DNA of 64,000 nucleotides from assembly GCA_029834535.1 (NCBI GenBank), contig JAQMWT010000418.1:1-64000 (forward strand). The letters run 5' to 3'. Below are positions 30,481-39,794 of the stretch, piece after piece. This DNA is from Chrysophaeum taylorii (Eukaryota; Sar; Pelagophyceae; Pelagomonadales; Pelagomonadaceae). The notes beneath the pieces were generated by a model. The model did not search any database. It saw only the letters and a list, made by a program, of their open reading frames with translations, and was not told the DNA's origin. Each line of letters starts with the position of its first letter. Position 1 is the stretch's first letter. Both the position numbers and the translations under genes were made by a program.

Positions 30481-31676
30481 CGGAGATAAGTACGTGGGAC
30501 CTAGTCGGGGTCATCGCCGAGTCGTGGGGCAGGCGAAGAGAGGACGGGCCCCGCCCGTAGGTCGTACGCATGCTGCCGCCGGACGTATGTGTGTTTGTCC
30601 ACCGATCTAGGGTAAGGATCATGTAGGCCCGTGAGCCAGACGTTGATCCTCCACGCCGTCTACAGCGACCTCGCAGACTATTTCCACGACCCGCGCCGGC
30701 TCTTTCAGCGCGCCATTCTCACGCCCCGTCGAAATGATGTTGTCGATGCTGACAACGCGCGCATGACCGCGGCCTTTTTTTCCTGGAGACGAGGCGTCGG
30801 AGTTCTTTTCGGCCGACTAGGTTGGGTCGGAAGCCGACGCCTCGCTCTTTACAGTCGAGTTTTCAACTCCCTGACAACCAACGGATGGCATGCTGACTTT
30901 GAGCGCGAGCTTAAGGTCTTCGCAACCTCGACCCGTCGCACGGCCACTGCAACGGTACCAGATACATGATCGATCGTGTCGTTGTCACCGAGGCTCCTCC
31001 AACCTGTATCCCTTAAGGCCCGCCGACGCCAAACGATCAACAAGAGCCAGGGCCAGACGGCCCGCGAGGTCGGCGTCCTCTTGCCCAAGCCCGTCTTCTG
31101 CCACGTCTAGCTCTACGTGGCTCTCTGTCGATCGGCAACCCCGAGGATAAACTCATCTGGGTCGACGACTCCACCCTTCCCCACACGTGCTGCGCAATAC
31201 CGATAAGCCCCCTCCCGGCGTCTACACGCGCACTGTAGGTGAACTTCCTGGGACAAGGTGAACTTACTGGGGTTTGTTTGAGATTGGGACTAGGTGAACT
31301 TACTGGGACCAGGTGAACTTACTGGAACCAGGTGAACTTACTGGGACCAGGTGAACTTACTGGAACCAGGTGAACTTACTGGGACCAGGTGAACTTACTG
31401 GGACCAGGTGAACTTACTGGGGGTTTTAGAGCAAACTCAAAGACTAGCGGCGTATGCGGATCAAAGCAGCTTAGATCGGCGGAGGTGAGAGCGACGAGCT
31501 CGAAGGAGAGTGGGTTTGAGCACGAGTGGGTTTACGCCGAACTTACTGGGGTTAGAGATTTGGACTAGGTGAACTTACTGGGACCAGACCTGAACTTACT
31601 GGGACCAGATCTGAACTTACTGGGGTTAGAGATTGGTGAACTTACTGGCCTGCACGTGTAATAAATAATTAATTAA
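30310..31676 (+). mobile_element. Helitron-type element, 3' part (left arm of an inverted pair)
   Basis: In shifting plus-strand frames this carries the C-terminal end of a Pif1-like helicase as found in Helitrons: AVYSDLADYFHDPRRLFQ, RAILTPRRNDVVDADN, FNSLTTNG, NGTRYMIDRVVVTEAP and, further on, INKSQGQT, VLLPKPVF and LYVAL. The frame is broken, so no helicase is made. The helicase remnant (about 30640-31190) is followed by the GGTGAACTTACTGG minisatellite, and the shared sequence ends in GGCCTGCACGTG plus an AT-rich tail at about 31676. An inverted, near-identical copy lies at 60877-61990. Helitrons are rolling-circle DNA transposons without inverted ends or target-site duplications. Confidence 0.75.
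31241..31652 (+). repeat. 20-bp minisatellite (GGTGAACTTACTGGGACCAG) in the Helitron arm
   Basis: About 14 units, regular at 20 bp between 31298 and 31420, then spaced by unrelated sequence including AGAGCGACGAGCTCGAAGG. The right arm holds fewer units (about seven). Confidence 0.9.
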
Positions 31677-31687
31677 TAATAAGTCTG

Positions 31688-32557
31688 ATGGGGGCGGGAG
31701 CGTCGTTAAACGCGGAGGAAGTCCCCGCCGAGGTTGTTAAGGAGTGCGAAGCGCGGATCGCCGAGGGCGTGCCGCGCGACGTGGTGATCCAAGAGCTCGG
31801 GTACCGCGAGGTCGAGGGCAGGTTGAAACGGATTCCGGAAATCTTAGCATTCGTGGATGGGTCGGCGAGAGCGCACCTCGCGTACCTCACGGCGAAGCAA
31901 CTCGTCCGAAATGATCACGCGTTTCGCGTCGTTACTGTCGAGAGCGAGAAGACTTATCTCGGCCCCAGTTTCAAGCCCGATGCAATCAGAACACGGTACG
32001 AATCTGATCTCGTTGCGTTCCTCCCGGAACGCCGGCGGTCCTTCGTTTCGTTGCCCAAAACAAAGCAGACCAAGGACGTCGTGAAGGACTACGTCAAGAC
32101 CCTCAAGGGCGAAGGTATCGTGGTGGTCGGGTTTTCGGGACGCAAGACAACCGAAGACAGAGACCCGACGGTGATTGGTCAAGTCGCAGATCTCGCTCTC
32201 CGCACCGTCGACTGCCCCTGCGTTGTCGTCAAGGTCCCCGTCACCACAAACCACCACTTTGTCATGCTCGTCGTCGACTCGGAGAGATGCCGCCGCGCAA
32301 TCGAGACGCTCAAGGCCTTGTTCTTGAAAGAGGGCGACAAGCTCACCATTCTTCATTCCGGCGCTCAGATCGATGATAAGTTCGAATGTGGCGTCGAGTA
32401 CATCGGCGACATCGTCACCGACCTCATGACGGACAAATTCTCCGATGTCGCCTTTGTGTGCGTCGCAACGCGACCCAAATCCACTCTTGGCTCCGTCTCC
32501 GACGCCCTCGTCCGCACGTACAAGGGCAACCTCATCTTCTTCAAAGACCAAGCGTGA
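31688..32557 (+). CDS. Tandem universal-stress-protein-like protein with N-myristoylation signal
   Basis: 289 aa, one exon. The N-terminus MGAGAS has Gly2 and Ser6 as required by N-myristoyl transferase, so the protein may sit on membranes. Residues about 51-184 (ILAFVDGSARAHLAYLTAKQL, GIVVVGFSGRK, CPCVVVKVPV) and about 190-288 (HFVMLVVDSERCRRAIETLK, DKLTILHSG, VAFVCVATRP) are two USP-like alpha/beta domains: each starts with a beta strand ending in D-S/G and ends with a strand before the next domain. USPs bind ATP or small ligands in stress responses; the G-2x-G-9x-G ATP loop is not clear here, so ligand binding is uncertain. The ATG lies about 10 bp from the end of the Helitron arm, so the original promoter has been replaced or cut off. 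Confidence 0.65.
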   Translation: MGAGASLNAEEVPAEVVKECEARIAEGVPRDVVIQELGYREVEGRLKRIPEILAFVDGSARAHLAYLTAKQLVRNDHAFRVVTVESEKTYLGPSFKPDAIRTRYESDLVAFLPERRRSFVSLPKTKQTKDVVKDYVKTLKGEGIVVVGFSGRKTTEDRDPTVIGQVADLALRTVDCPCVVVKVPVTTNHHFVMLVVDSERCRRAIETLKALFLKEGDKLTILHSGAQIDDKFECGVEYIGDIVTDLMTDKFSDVAFVCVATRPKSTLGSVSDALVRTYKGNLIFFKDQA

Positions 32558-32952
32558 CGCGGGAACTTGCAAGCGACGTCCGCGCGCACAATTATTAATT
32601 CGTTTAAATAAATTATCGCCCATGCTCGTAGTAGTTGTTCTTTTTGTCTGGCACACAACGAAAAATGCCCTGATAGACCGGCCGAAAAAACACGAGCCGG
32701 CTTTCGTTAGGTTCCTCCTTCGAAACAGTCCTCTTTCGCGAGGGGGCCTCCGCGCTTGGCGCACGGGTCCCGAGTCACGTCACAACGCGAGGTCCATCTT
32801 CTGCAAGGAGACCTCGACGACCTGCGCTTGTGCGGTAAATAGATAGAGCTGTAATGAGGGCCAGCTTGACATCCCCACCTCTCCAGTCGTGCCCGCCCGC
32901 CTCCGAGATCTGCAATCCTAGATTGTGTGGTATAGAATAAAGAGGGGTGGCA

Positions 32953-35900
32953 CTAGACGACGGAGACGCCCTTAGCTTTTTCGGCCTCGAGATGCGTTCT
33001 CTCTGCCTCCAAGGCGGCAACGATCGAGTTGAGACGGAGGATCTCGGCCTGGAGTTGGTCGAGGAGGTCGTTTTTTTCCGTGTTCTCGCGGTCGAGCTGC
33101 TTTGCCTTGCCGTGGATTTTGGAGAGTTCGACGTCTAGCTGGCGCACTTGGAGTTCGAGATTCCGGCGCTCCAATTCCAAGGTGTGTTCCATGTCTTCTC
33201 GCTCGGTCTGAAGGACCTCGAGTTCTGACTCGAGTTTTTGCTTCTCCTGGTCAGATTGACGTTTTTCGCCGTGGACCGTCGCGAGGAGAATGGTCAACTC
33301 GGTAATTTGATGCTGCTTGTTGTCGAGTTCGACTTTCCAATGGTGTTCGAGCTCGGCCTTGTCGACCATCGCCTTTCGTCGGGCGTCGGCGACCTTTTCG
33401 GAGGCGCTCGACAGCAGCCGGACTTCGAGGTTGTCCCGAATCTCCTTGAGGGCCTTCAACTCGGCCTCGACTTGTTCTCGTTCGTTCGTGGTTTCCAGCT
33501 TTTCGGCGAGGTGCGCAATTTGGCGTTCCTTTTCTTCGCGTTCGGCTTTCCACGTCTGTTCGAGCTTTTCCTTTTCGGCGAGAACTTCCTGGCGCGCCGC
33601 CTCGATTTGCGCGGCCTGCTCGGCCTTGGCCGCCTCGATCTCGCGCTCGAGGCGCTCCATCTGCTCGTCGGTCCTCGACTTGTCGAGATTGAGCGTCGTC
33701 AGCTGCTCGGACAGCTCTTCGACCTTGGCTTGCGCCGCGCGCGCCTCGCGCCGCGTCTCGGCGACCTTTTCGGAGGCGCTCATCGCGCTCATGATGAGCC
33801 GCTCTTCGGTCTCGTCGCGTTCCACTTTCAACGCCGTCATCTCCGCTTCCAACTGCTGTTTTTCCTGCTCGTTCGACAAGCTCATCGTCTCGAGCTTGCG
33901 CGAGAGCTCGTCGATCTCGACCATTTTGTTGTCGATGTGATTCTTGAGCTGCGCCTCGAGCCGCGCCTTTTCGCCCATCAGGTGCCGTCGCGTCTCGGCG
34001 ACCATCGCCGCCTGCTCGAGCTTCGCGCGGTCCAACGCGTCCTCGAGCCGTTCGCGCTCGAGCTTTGATTTTTGCTTGTCGAGATTCAGGTTGGTCACCT
34101 GCGTCGAGAGGTCGGTGATCTCTTTTTTTCGCGCTTCGAGGACTTTGCCGTGCTCTCGTTCGAGGTTCGCCATGTCCTTCATCGCCGTCCGCTTGGCTTC
34201 GGCCAGCCGCTCGGCGCCCTCGCGTCGCTCGGCTTCCAACGCCTGACCGATCTCCTTCATCTTCTCGACGCCCTCCTGCATCGCTCTTTCGAATATTTTT
34301 TCGAGCTCGTCGCGCTCGCGACGCACGTCGTCGAGCGCGCCTTCGAGCTCCTTGGTCGCCGCCTCGCGCTTCGACATTTCGATCTTCAACGTCGTCACCT
34401 CCTCCGAGAGGCTCCTGATCTTCGACTGCTTTTCGTCGATCCTCTCCTCGAACGTCTTTTCGAGCGACGCGACGTCGAGAGCCGCCTGTTTCTTGACGGC
34501 GTCGAGCTTTTTCCGCGCCTCCTCTTCGGTCTTCTCCAACGTCATCGCCAGCCGCGCCAGCTCTTCCTCGTCGCGGCTCCGCGCCAACTTGAGGGACGTC
34601 GCCTCCGCCGACAACTCGGCCGCCTGCTCCTGCTTCCTCCGGATCTCGCCCCGCAACACCCGTTCCAGCTCCGCCTTCTCGGCCGCGCCCTGCCGCCTCG
34701 CCGCGGCCACCCGCTCCGACCGGTCGATTTTCGTGCGATCGAGCTCGTCTTCGAGCCGGTCGCACTCGGCCTCCAGCGCCTCGACGTCCTGCTCGAGCCG
34801 CTCCCTCGTCACGTCGAAATGCGTCTGGTTCAACGCCATCTCGTTCAGATCGTTCAGCAAATCGACGATCTGCTCGTGCTTCTCCGCGATCTCTCTCGTC
34901 AGCTTCTGCTCGACCTCCGCCTTTTCCGCCGCCGCGGCCCGCTCCGCGTCGGCGACCCGCACGGCCGCCTCCACCTGCGCCTTTTCCAGCCGCGCTTCGA
35001 CGTCGTCTCGCTCCGACCGAAGCCCCGCGAGATCCTGCTCGAGGTGACTCTTCTCTTGCTCGTCGCGCGTCTTGTCGAGGTTCAGCGACGATACCTTGGT
35101 CGACAAATCCGCGATCTCCTGCGCCCGCTCCTTTATCTCCCCCTGCAGCTGCGCCTCGATCAACGCCTTCTCCGCCTCGGCGAGCTCCTGCGCCTCCTGG
35201 AGCCGCTCGGCGCCCCGCACTTTAGCGGCCTCGAAAATGCGCTCGATCTCCGCCTTCTCGGCCGTCATCGCCTCCAACGCCTTGGCGAGCCTCGCCTGCT
35301 CCTGCTCGCCCCGAGTCTTCGCGAGCCCGAGACTCGTCACTTGTGCCGACAACTCAGAGATCTCCCGCTGCTTCTCCGCGACCACCTTCGACATCTCCTT
35401 GCTCAACGACGCTTGATCGCTCGTCGCCTGCCGCCGCGCAGCGGCCACCTTCTCGGCGCCCGCCTGCCTCGCGGCCTCCGCGTCCCTCGCCGCCTCTGCT
35501 GCTGCTGCTGCTGCTTCGCCCGACATCACGTCTCGATTCCCGCCGCCGACCGCCAGCCGCGCTTTCAGCTCGGTGATCTGCTGCTCCTTGGCCTCCATTT
35601 CTTCCAAAAACTTCTCCTCGAGCACGGCTCTCTCCTCCTGGGCCTCGCGCCGCGCCTCGACAACCTTGAGTTCCTGCGCCTCGGACGCCGCCTCGAGCTC
35701 GGCCTCGAGCGCCGTCTTCGCCTCGTCCGAGCGCGCCATCGACAAAGACAACGTCGTCACCTGCGCCGACAGCTCGGCGATGTGCTGCTGCTTGCGCTCG
35801 ATCTGCGCGGTCAACTCGCCCTCCCGCTTCGCTTGCTCGGCCAACGCCTCGCGCCGCGCCGCCGCGACCTCGTCCGACTTGGCGTGCGCGGACGCCTCCA

Positions 35901-38184
35901 AAGCCGCCTCGAGCCGCTTCGTCGCTTCCTCACCCCGCCGCTTCGCGTCCCCCAGCGCCTCGAGCTGCTGCGACAGCTCGGCGATGTGCTGCTGTTTCAG
36001 CTCCATCTGCTCCCGCACGGTCGTCTCCTGCTCCGCTCGCTCGGCCGCCACGCGCTCCTGCGCCGCCAGCAACTGCGCCGAGCCCTCCTGCTTGGCCGCC
36101 GCCAGTTCGACCTCCAGCCGGCTCTTCTCCGCCTCGCCCCGCTCCACGTCTGCGCCCAGCGTCGACAGTTGCGCCGAAAGGTCCCCGATTTGCCGCTGCC
36201 GCGACACGATTTCCGACTCGAGATCCTGCGCCCTGGCCTCGAGCTCCACGCGCCGCGGGTCCGCCTGGTCCTGCGCCGCCACTTCCAACGCCGCCTTGAT
36301 CTTCTCCCGCTCGGCGTTTATCGTCATCTTCGCCTCCTCGTGCTTTCCCACTTCCGCCTCGAGCCGCGCCGACAGGCTCGCCATTTCCTCCAACTTTACT
36401 TCCAACTCCGCTTTGAACTGCGACTCGAGCCGCGCCCGCTCCGAATCCTCCTTGGCTTCCATCGCCTTCTCGATCCGGTTTCGCTCGGCGTCGAGCTCCG
36501 CGTTGTTCGCCGCGATCAAAGCCGCCTCTTCGTCCAGCTGCGACGAGATGCTCGCGACTTCCTCCAATTTTTCCTCCAGTTCCGCGCGAAACTGGGCCTC
36601 GAGCATCGCGCGCTCCGCCTCGATGTCCCTCTCCTCCTCCACGATTTTCATCTCGACCGTCTCCTCGCTTACGGCCGCCGCCGTCTCACTTTCGGCCGAA
36701 GGGACCACCTCCGCATCGCGGACCTGTTCCTCCTCCTCCTCTTTGGCCTTATCCTCGACAACATCTTCCTCCTCGGCGGCTTCGACAACCTCCTCCTCCT
36801 CCTCTTTGGCCTTACCCTCGACACCATCTTCCTCCTCGGCGGCTTCGATCACCTCCTCCTCCTCCTCTTTGGCCTTATCCTCGACAACATCTTCCTCCTC
36901 GGCGGCTTCGACAACCTCCTCCTCCTCCTCGGCCTTCTCCTCGACAACATCTTCCTCGGCGGCTTCGACAACCTCCTCCTCCTCCTCCTCGGCCTTCTCC
37001 TCGATCACCTCCTCGATCGCCTCCTCCTCAGATTTCTCGACGACCTCGTCCTCGATCACCTGAGCCTCTTCGTCCTCGATCACCTCCTCCTCTTCGGCCT
37101 TATCGATCACCTCCTCCTCTTCGGGTGGTGTATCGACCACCTCCTCCTCTTCGGGTGGTGTATCGACCACCTCAGCCTCGATCACTTTCTCCTCGGCCTT
37201 CTCGTCGACGCCTTCCTCCTCATCCTTGATCATCTCTTCGACATCGACCACTTTCTCCTCTTCAGCCTCCATCACCTCATCATCAGCCTTTTCGTCAACC
37301 TCAGCATCGATAACCTCCTCTTCAGCCTCGATCGCCTTCTCCTCGACAACCTCAGCAACTTCCTCTCGAACGACCTTCTCCACGTCGAGGTCACCTTCGA
37401 GCACCTGGGTTACATCCAGATTCGAGGGCTTCAAGGAACCCTTGAAGAGCTTCTCGAGCTTGTCCTGTTCGAGGGTCGCGGCGCGCCTGGCATCTTCGTC
37501 GACGGGAGAGAATTCCAACGGTCGCGGCGAGGACCGAGACAGCTGGCGACGCGTCTCGGCCGCCTTGTGGTCGAGAATCTTGATCTGCTCCAGCAAGGCC
37601 TGACGGTCGTCGTGGGCCGCGGCGAGGTCGGCTTGGAGCTCGTCGATGCGGTCGTCCCCCGATTCCAGACTCGCGAGCTGTGACGAAAGCGCGGAAATTA
37701 TTCGTTGTTTATCGTCCACGAGAGCCTGCAAGCGCTTCTTGTCGTGGGACACCGACCGGCGCGCCTCGGCCGCAACCTCCGCCGACAAGGCTTGCAGGAG
37801 CCCGGCCATCTCGTCCTCGACCAATTTGGCGGCAGCCAGCTCCTCCTGCAAATCCGCGACGACTCCTTCCTCCCGCTCGTCCGCCAACCGCGCCGCGAGC
37901 TCCTGGATCTCCGCGTGCTGCGCCGCGATCGCAACCTTGAACTCGTTTTCGATGTTCGCTTTCTCCAGAAGCGCTTCGCGCTTTGCTTCCGCAAGCCTCT
38001 CGGAAGCAGCCGCGGCAGCGTCTTCTTTTCCTTCGGCCAGAGCGGCGTCCACCTCCGCCCGCAGCTTGGACGAATACTCGGACATTCGCAGATTCTGCTG
38101 CCAGAGCTCGAGCCCCCGCATGGCGCGCGGCGCCGCGCTCAGAGCCGCGCACGCCCCCAAGAACACCACGTTCAACACCCACAT
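32953..38184 (-). CDS. 1743-aa secretory-pathway coiled-coil protein with acidic repeat tract
   Basis: Start at the ATG 38184 (MWVLNVVFLGACAALSAAPRAM), a good signal peptide; the frame extends seven codons further to a GTG only. Residues about 20-230 are coiled coil. Residues about 240-500 are an acidic tract of imperfect repeats (EEVVEAAEEEDVVEDKAKEE type). The remaining 1200 residues are nearly continuous heptad coiled coil with a recurrent segment pattern of the type KQQHIAELSAQVTTLSL, repeated about 20 times at intervals of about 60-75 residues. No motor, kinase or DNA-binding domain is seen. It could be a structural or tethering protein of the ER, plastid or cell surface; it is not myosin or a golgin by any motif I can see. 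It is one uninterrupted exon, and long frames on the opposite strand are shadows of the heptad codon pattern. Confidence 0.75.
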   Translation of the reverse strand: MWVLNVVFLGACAALSAAPRAMRGLELWQQNLRMSEYSSKLRAEVDAALAEGKEDAAAAASERLAEAKREALLEKANIENEFKVAIAAQHAEIQELAARLADEREEGVVADLQEELAAAKLVEDEMAGLLQALSAEVAAEARRSVSHDKKRLQALVDDKQRIISALSSQLASLESGDDRIDELQADLAAAHDDRQALLEQIKILDHKAAETRRQLSRSSPRPLEFSPVDEDARRAATLEQDKLEKLFKGSLKPSNLDVTQVLEGDLDVEKVVREEVAEVVEEKAIEAEEEVIDAEVDEKADDEVMEAEEEKVVDVEEMIKDEEEGVDEKAEEKVIEAEVVDTPPEEEEVVDTPPEEEEVIDKAEEEEVIEDEEAQVIEDEVVEKSEEEAIEEVIEEKAEEEEEEVVEAAEEDVVEEKAEEEEEVVEAAEEEDVVEDKAKEEEEEVIEAAEEEDGVEGKAKEEEEEVVEAAEEEDVVEDKAKEEEEEQVRDAEVVPSAESETAAAVSEETVEMKIVEEERDIEAERAMLEAQFRAELEEKLEEVASISSQLDEEAALIAANNAELDAERNRIEKAMEAKEDSERARLESQFKAELEVKLEEMASLSARLEAEVGKHEEAKMTINAEREKIKAALEVAAQDQADPRRVELEARAQDLESEIVSRQRQIGDLSAQLSTLGADVERGEAEKSRLEVELAAAKQEGSAQLLAAQERVAAERAEQETTVREQMELKQQHIAELSQQLEALGDAKRRGEEATKRLEAALEASAHAKSDEVAAARREALAEQAKREGELTAQIERKQQHIAELSAQVTTLSLSMARSDEAKTALEAELEAASEAQELKVVEARREAQEERAVLEEKFLEEMEAKEQQITELKARLAVGGGNRDVMSGEAAAAAAEAARDAEAARQAGAEKVAAARRQATSDQASLSKEMSKVVAEKQREISELSAQVTSLGLAKTRGEQEQARLAKALEAMTAEKAEIERIFEAAKVRGAERLQEAQELAEAEKALIEAQLQGEIKERAQEIADLSTKVSSLNLDKTRDEQEKSHLEQDLAGLRSERDDVEARLEKAQVEAAVRVADAERAAAAEKAEVEQKLTREIAEKHEQIVDLLNDLNEMALNQTHFDVTRERLEQDVEALEAECDRLEDELDRTKIDRSERVAAARRQGAAEKAELERVLRGEIRRKQEQAAELSAEATSLKLARSRDEEELARLAMTLEKTEEEARKKLDAVKKQAALDVASLEKTFEERIDEKQSKIRSLSEEVTTLKIEMSKREAATKELEGALDDVRRERDELEKIFERAMQEGVEKMKEIGQALEAERREGAERLAEAKRTAMKDMANLEREHGKVLEARKKEITDLSTQVTNLNLDKQKSKLERERLEDALDRAKLEQAAMVAETRRHLMGEKARLEAQLKNHIDNKMVEIDELSRKLETMSLSNEQEKQQLEAEMTALKVERDETEERLIMSAMSASEKVAETRREARAAQAKVEELSEQLTTLNLDKSRTDEQMERLEREIEAAKAEQAAQIEAARQEVLAEKEKLEQTWKAEREEKERQIAHLAEKLETTNEREQVEAELKALKEIRDNLEVRLLSSASEKVADARRKAMVDKAELEHHWKVELDNKQHQITELTILLATVHGEKRQSDQEKQKLESELEVLQTEREDMEHTLELERRNLELQVRQLDVELSKIHGKAKQLDRENTEKNDLLDQLQAEILRLNSIVAALEAERTHLEAEKAKGVSVV

Positions 38185-38459
38185 TCGCCGCCGCCGCCGC
38201 GCCACCTGGTTTAGAGATGAAACTGCAATCGGGGTATTTATTTGTTTATTTATTGATGGGGAGCTCTAGCTTGCTAGCTAGGTAGCTAGCTACTTTTGGA
38301 AATAATGCCATTATTATTATTTATAGGAGGGGGAAGATCAGACGAAACTGCAATCTCGGGGGGGGTGTTTATTGATGGGGGGGGGCTGGCCTCTTCTCTC
38401 CTTTTTGAAAGGTGACGTCATTATATAGGAGAGGTAAACAAACAAACAAAGACAATAAG

Positions 38460-39524
38460 ATGGCGACGGTGAAGGACATCTTTGGGGAGAGCGACAGCGA
38501 GGACGAGGAGGAGCCCGTGGAGCGGAAGCGGCTGCGGCAGAAGAAGGATGGTTCTTCGGAGCGGAAGCGCGGGCGGGAGGACGACGAGAACGCGTACGAC
38601 TCGGGGGAGGAGGTGGTGGAGACGGCGGAGGACCAGGCGTTCATAGACAACGCTGACGACGACCAGGAACTGCTGGCCGAGTACGCGAAGGAGACGCAGA
38701 ATTTCGAGGACGATCCGACGTCCTTCGAGGCGCCGCCGACGACGACGACGACGACGCCGCTGGACGAGGCGATGGCGAGGATGAAAAGAAAAAAATCGAG
38801 AGAACTTACGATAGCCGAGAAGGATAAGATAGTCATCTCGCTGCTGGAGCAGATGAACGACGCGGCGCGGAAGGACGCGCGGTCGCGGGAAGAGGGCGAA
38901 CCTGGTCTAGAGAAACTCGCGCTGTTGCCCGACGTCGAACGCCTCTTCGCGCAGCGATCGCTGCACCAGACTCTCCTAGACTTCGACGCGCTGATGACGG
39001 CGTCCGAGTGGCTCGAGGGGTCGCCGACCCTGGCCTTGAGGACCGGTCTCCTGAAAGCACTCCTCCCACTCCCTGCAGCGCCGGAACATCTGAAGAAGTC
39101 AAACATAGGTCGCTTCGTGATGAGGTATTCTCGGGATCCGATGGAACCGCCTCAAAACCGCCAACTCGCGCGCCAGCTCGTCGAGCAGTGGGCGCGCCCC
39201 GTCTTGGGCCGCGGCACCAACTACAAGAGCCTCGAAGCACAACAGGAGCAGGAGTCCGGCCGCAGTCTCCAGGGCACGCTCGCCGCCGTCGACAAGAATA
39301 GGGACGACGCCGACGACATCATCGCCGGCACCAACGCCGCATCCAACCGCCTCCGAGTCCCTAAATTCGAGGGTTTCGATTTTGTCATCCGCCCCAGGGC
39401 TGCCACCGAGCCTGTCAAGACCAAGCGAGCCAACCAACCCGGCGGCGAATACAAGCCGGGCACCGCCAAGGCCCGCCTCGAGCAAAAAGTCAAAAAGCGC
39501 ACGAGACTCGGCCGCTCTCGCTAG
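38460..39524 (+). CDS. IWS1: Transcription elongation factor Spn1/IWS1
   Basis: 354 aa from the ATG at 38460 (MATVKDIFGESDSEDEE). The N-terminal third is acidic and disordered, as in all Spn1/IWS1 proteins. The conserved TFIIS N-terminal-like (LW) core lies at about residues 110-255: LPDVERLFAQRSLHQTLLDF, then LLKALLPLP, HLKKSNIGRFVMRYSRDP and NRQLARQLVEQWARPVLG, all family hallmarks. The basic C-terminus KKRTRLGRSR is also typical. Spn1 binds Spt6 and histones and travels with RNA polymerase II in elongation. It is head-to-head with the coiled-coil gene, the two starts being about 275 bp apart, with A/T-rich and G-run sequence between. Confidence 0.92.
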   Translation: MATVKDIFGESDSEDEEEPVERKRLRQKKDGSSERKRGREDDENAYDSGEEVVETAEDQAFIDNADDDQELLAEYAKETQNFEDDPTSFEAPPTTTTTTPLDEAMARMKRKKSRELTIAEKDKIVISLLEQMNDAARKDARSREEGEPGLEKLALLPDVERLFAQRSLHQTLLDFDALMTASEWLEGSPTLALRTGLLKALLPLPAAPEHLKKSNIGRFVMRYSRDPMEPPQNRQLARQLVEQWARPVLGRGTNYKSLEAQQEQESGRSLQGTLAAVDKNRDDADDIIAGTNAASNRLRVPKFEGFDFVIRPRAATEPVKTKRANQPGGEYKPGTAKARLEQKVKKRTRLGRSR

Positions 39525-39794
39525 GCCATCATCTCCTTTTTATACACCATCACCACGACGACGACGACGAAACACCTATACCTTTCTTGCTGGCTTTTTT
39601 GGCTTTTTAATAATAATAAAGGCTTAGAGGCTTTCTTTTCTTTTCTTTTCTTTCAAAAAGGGCGACAACCGGACCCTAACCCCTTTTTTAATAATAGAGC
39701 AGATAATAATAATAATATCGACGTATACCCTAATAGTATCGACATATACCCTCGGCGGCTGACACACGGAGGAGTGCTCCGAAAGAAGATCCAC

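Noticed and set aside
34072-37683. 1203-codon plus-strand ORF opposite the coiled-coil gene, and a 496-codon one at 35573
   Set aside because: Antisense shadows of GAG/GCC/CTC-rich heptad codons; Leu/Arg-rich low-complexity translation without any domain.
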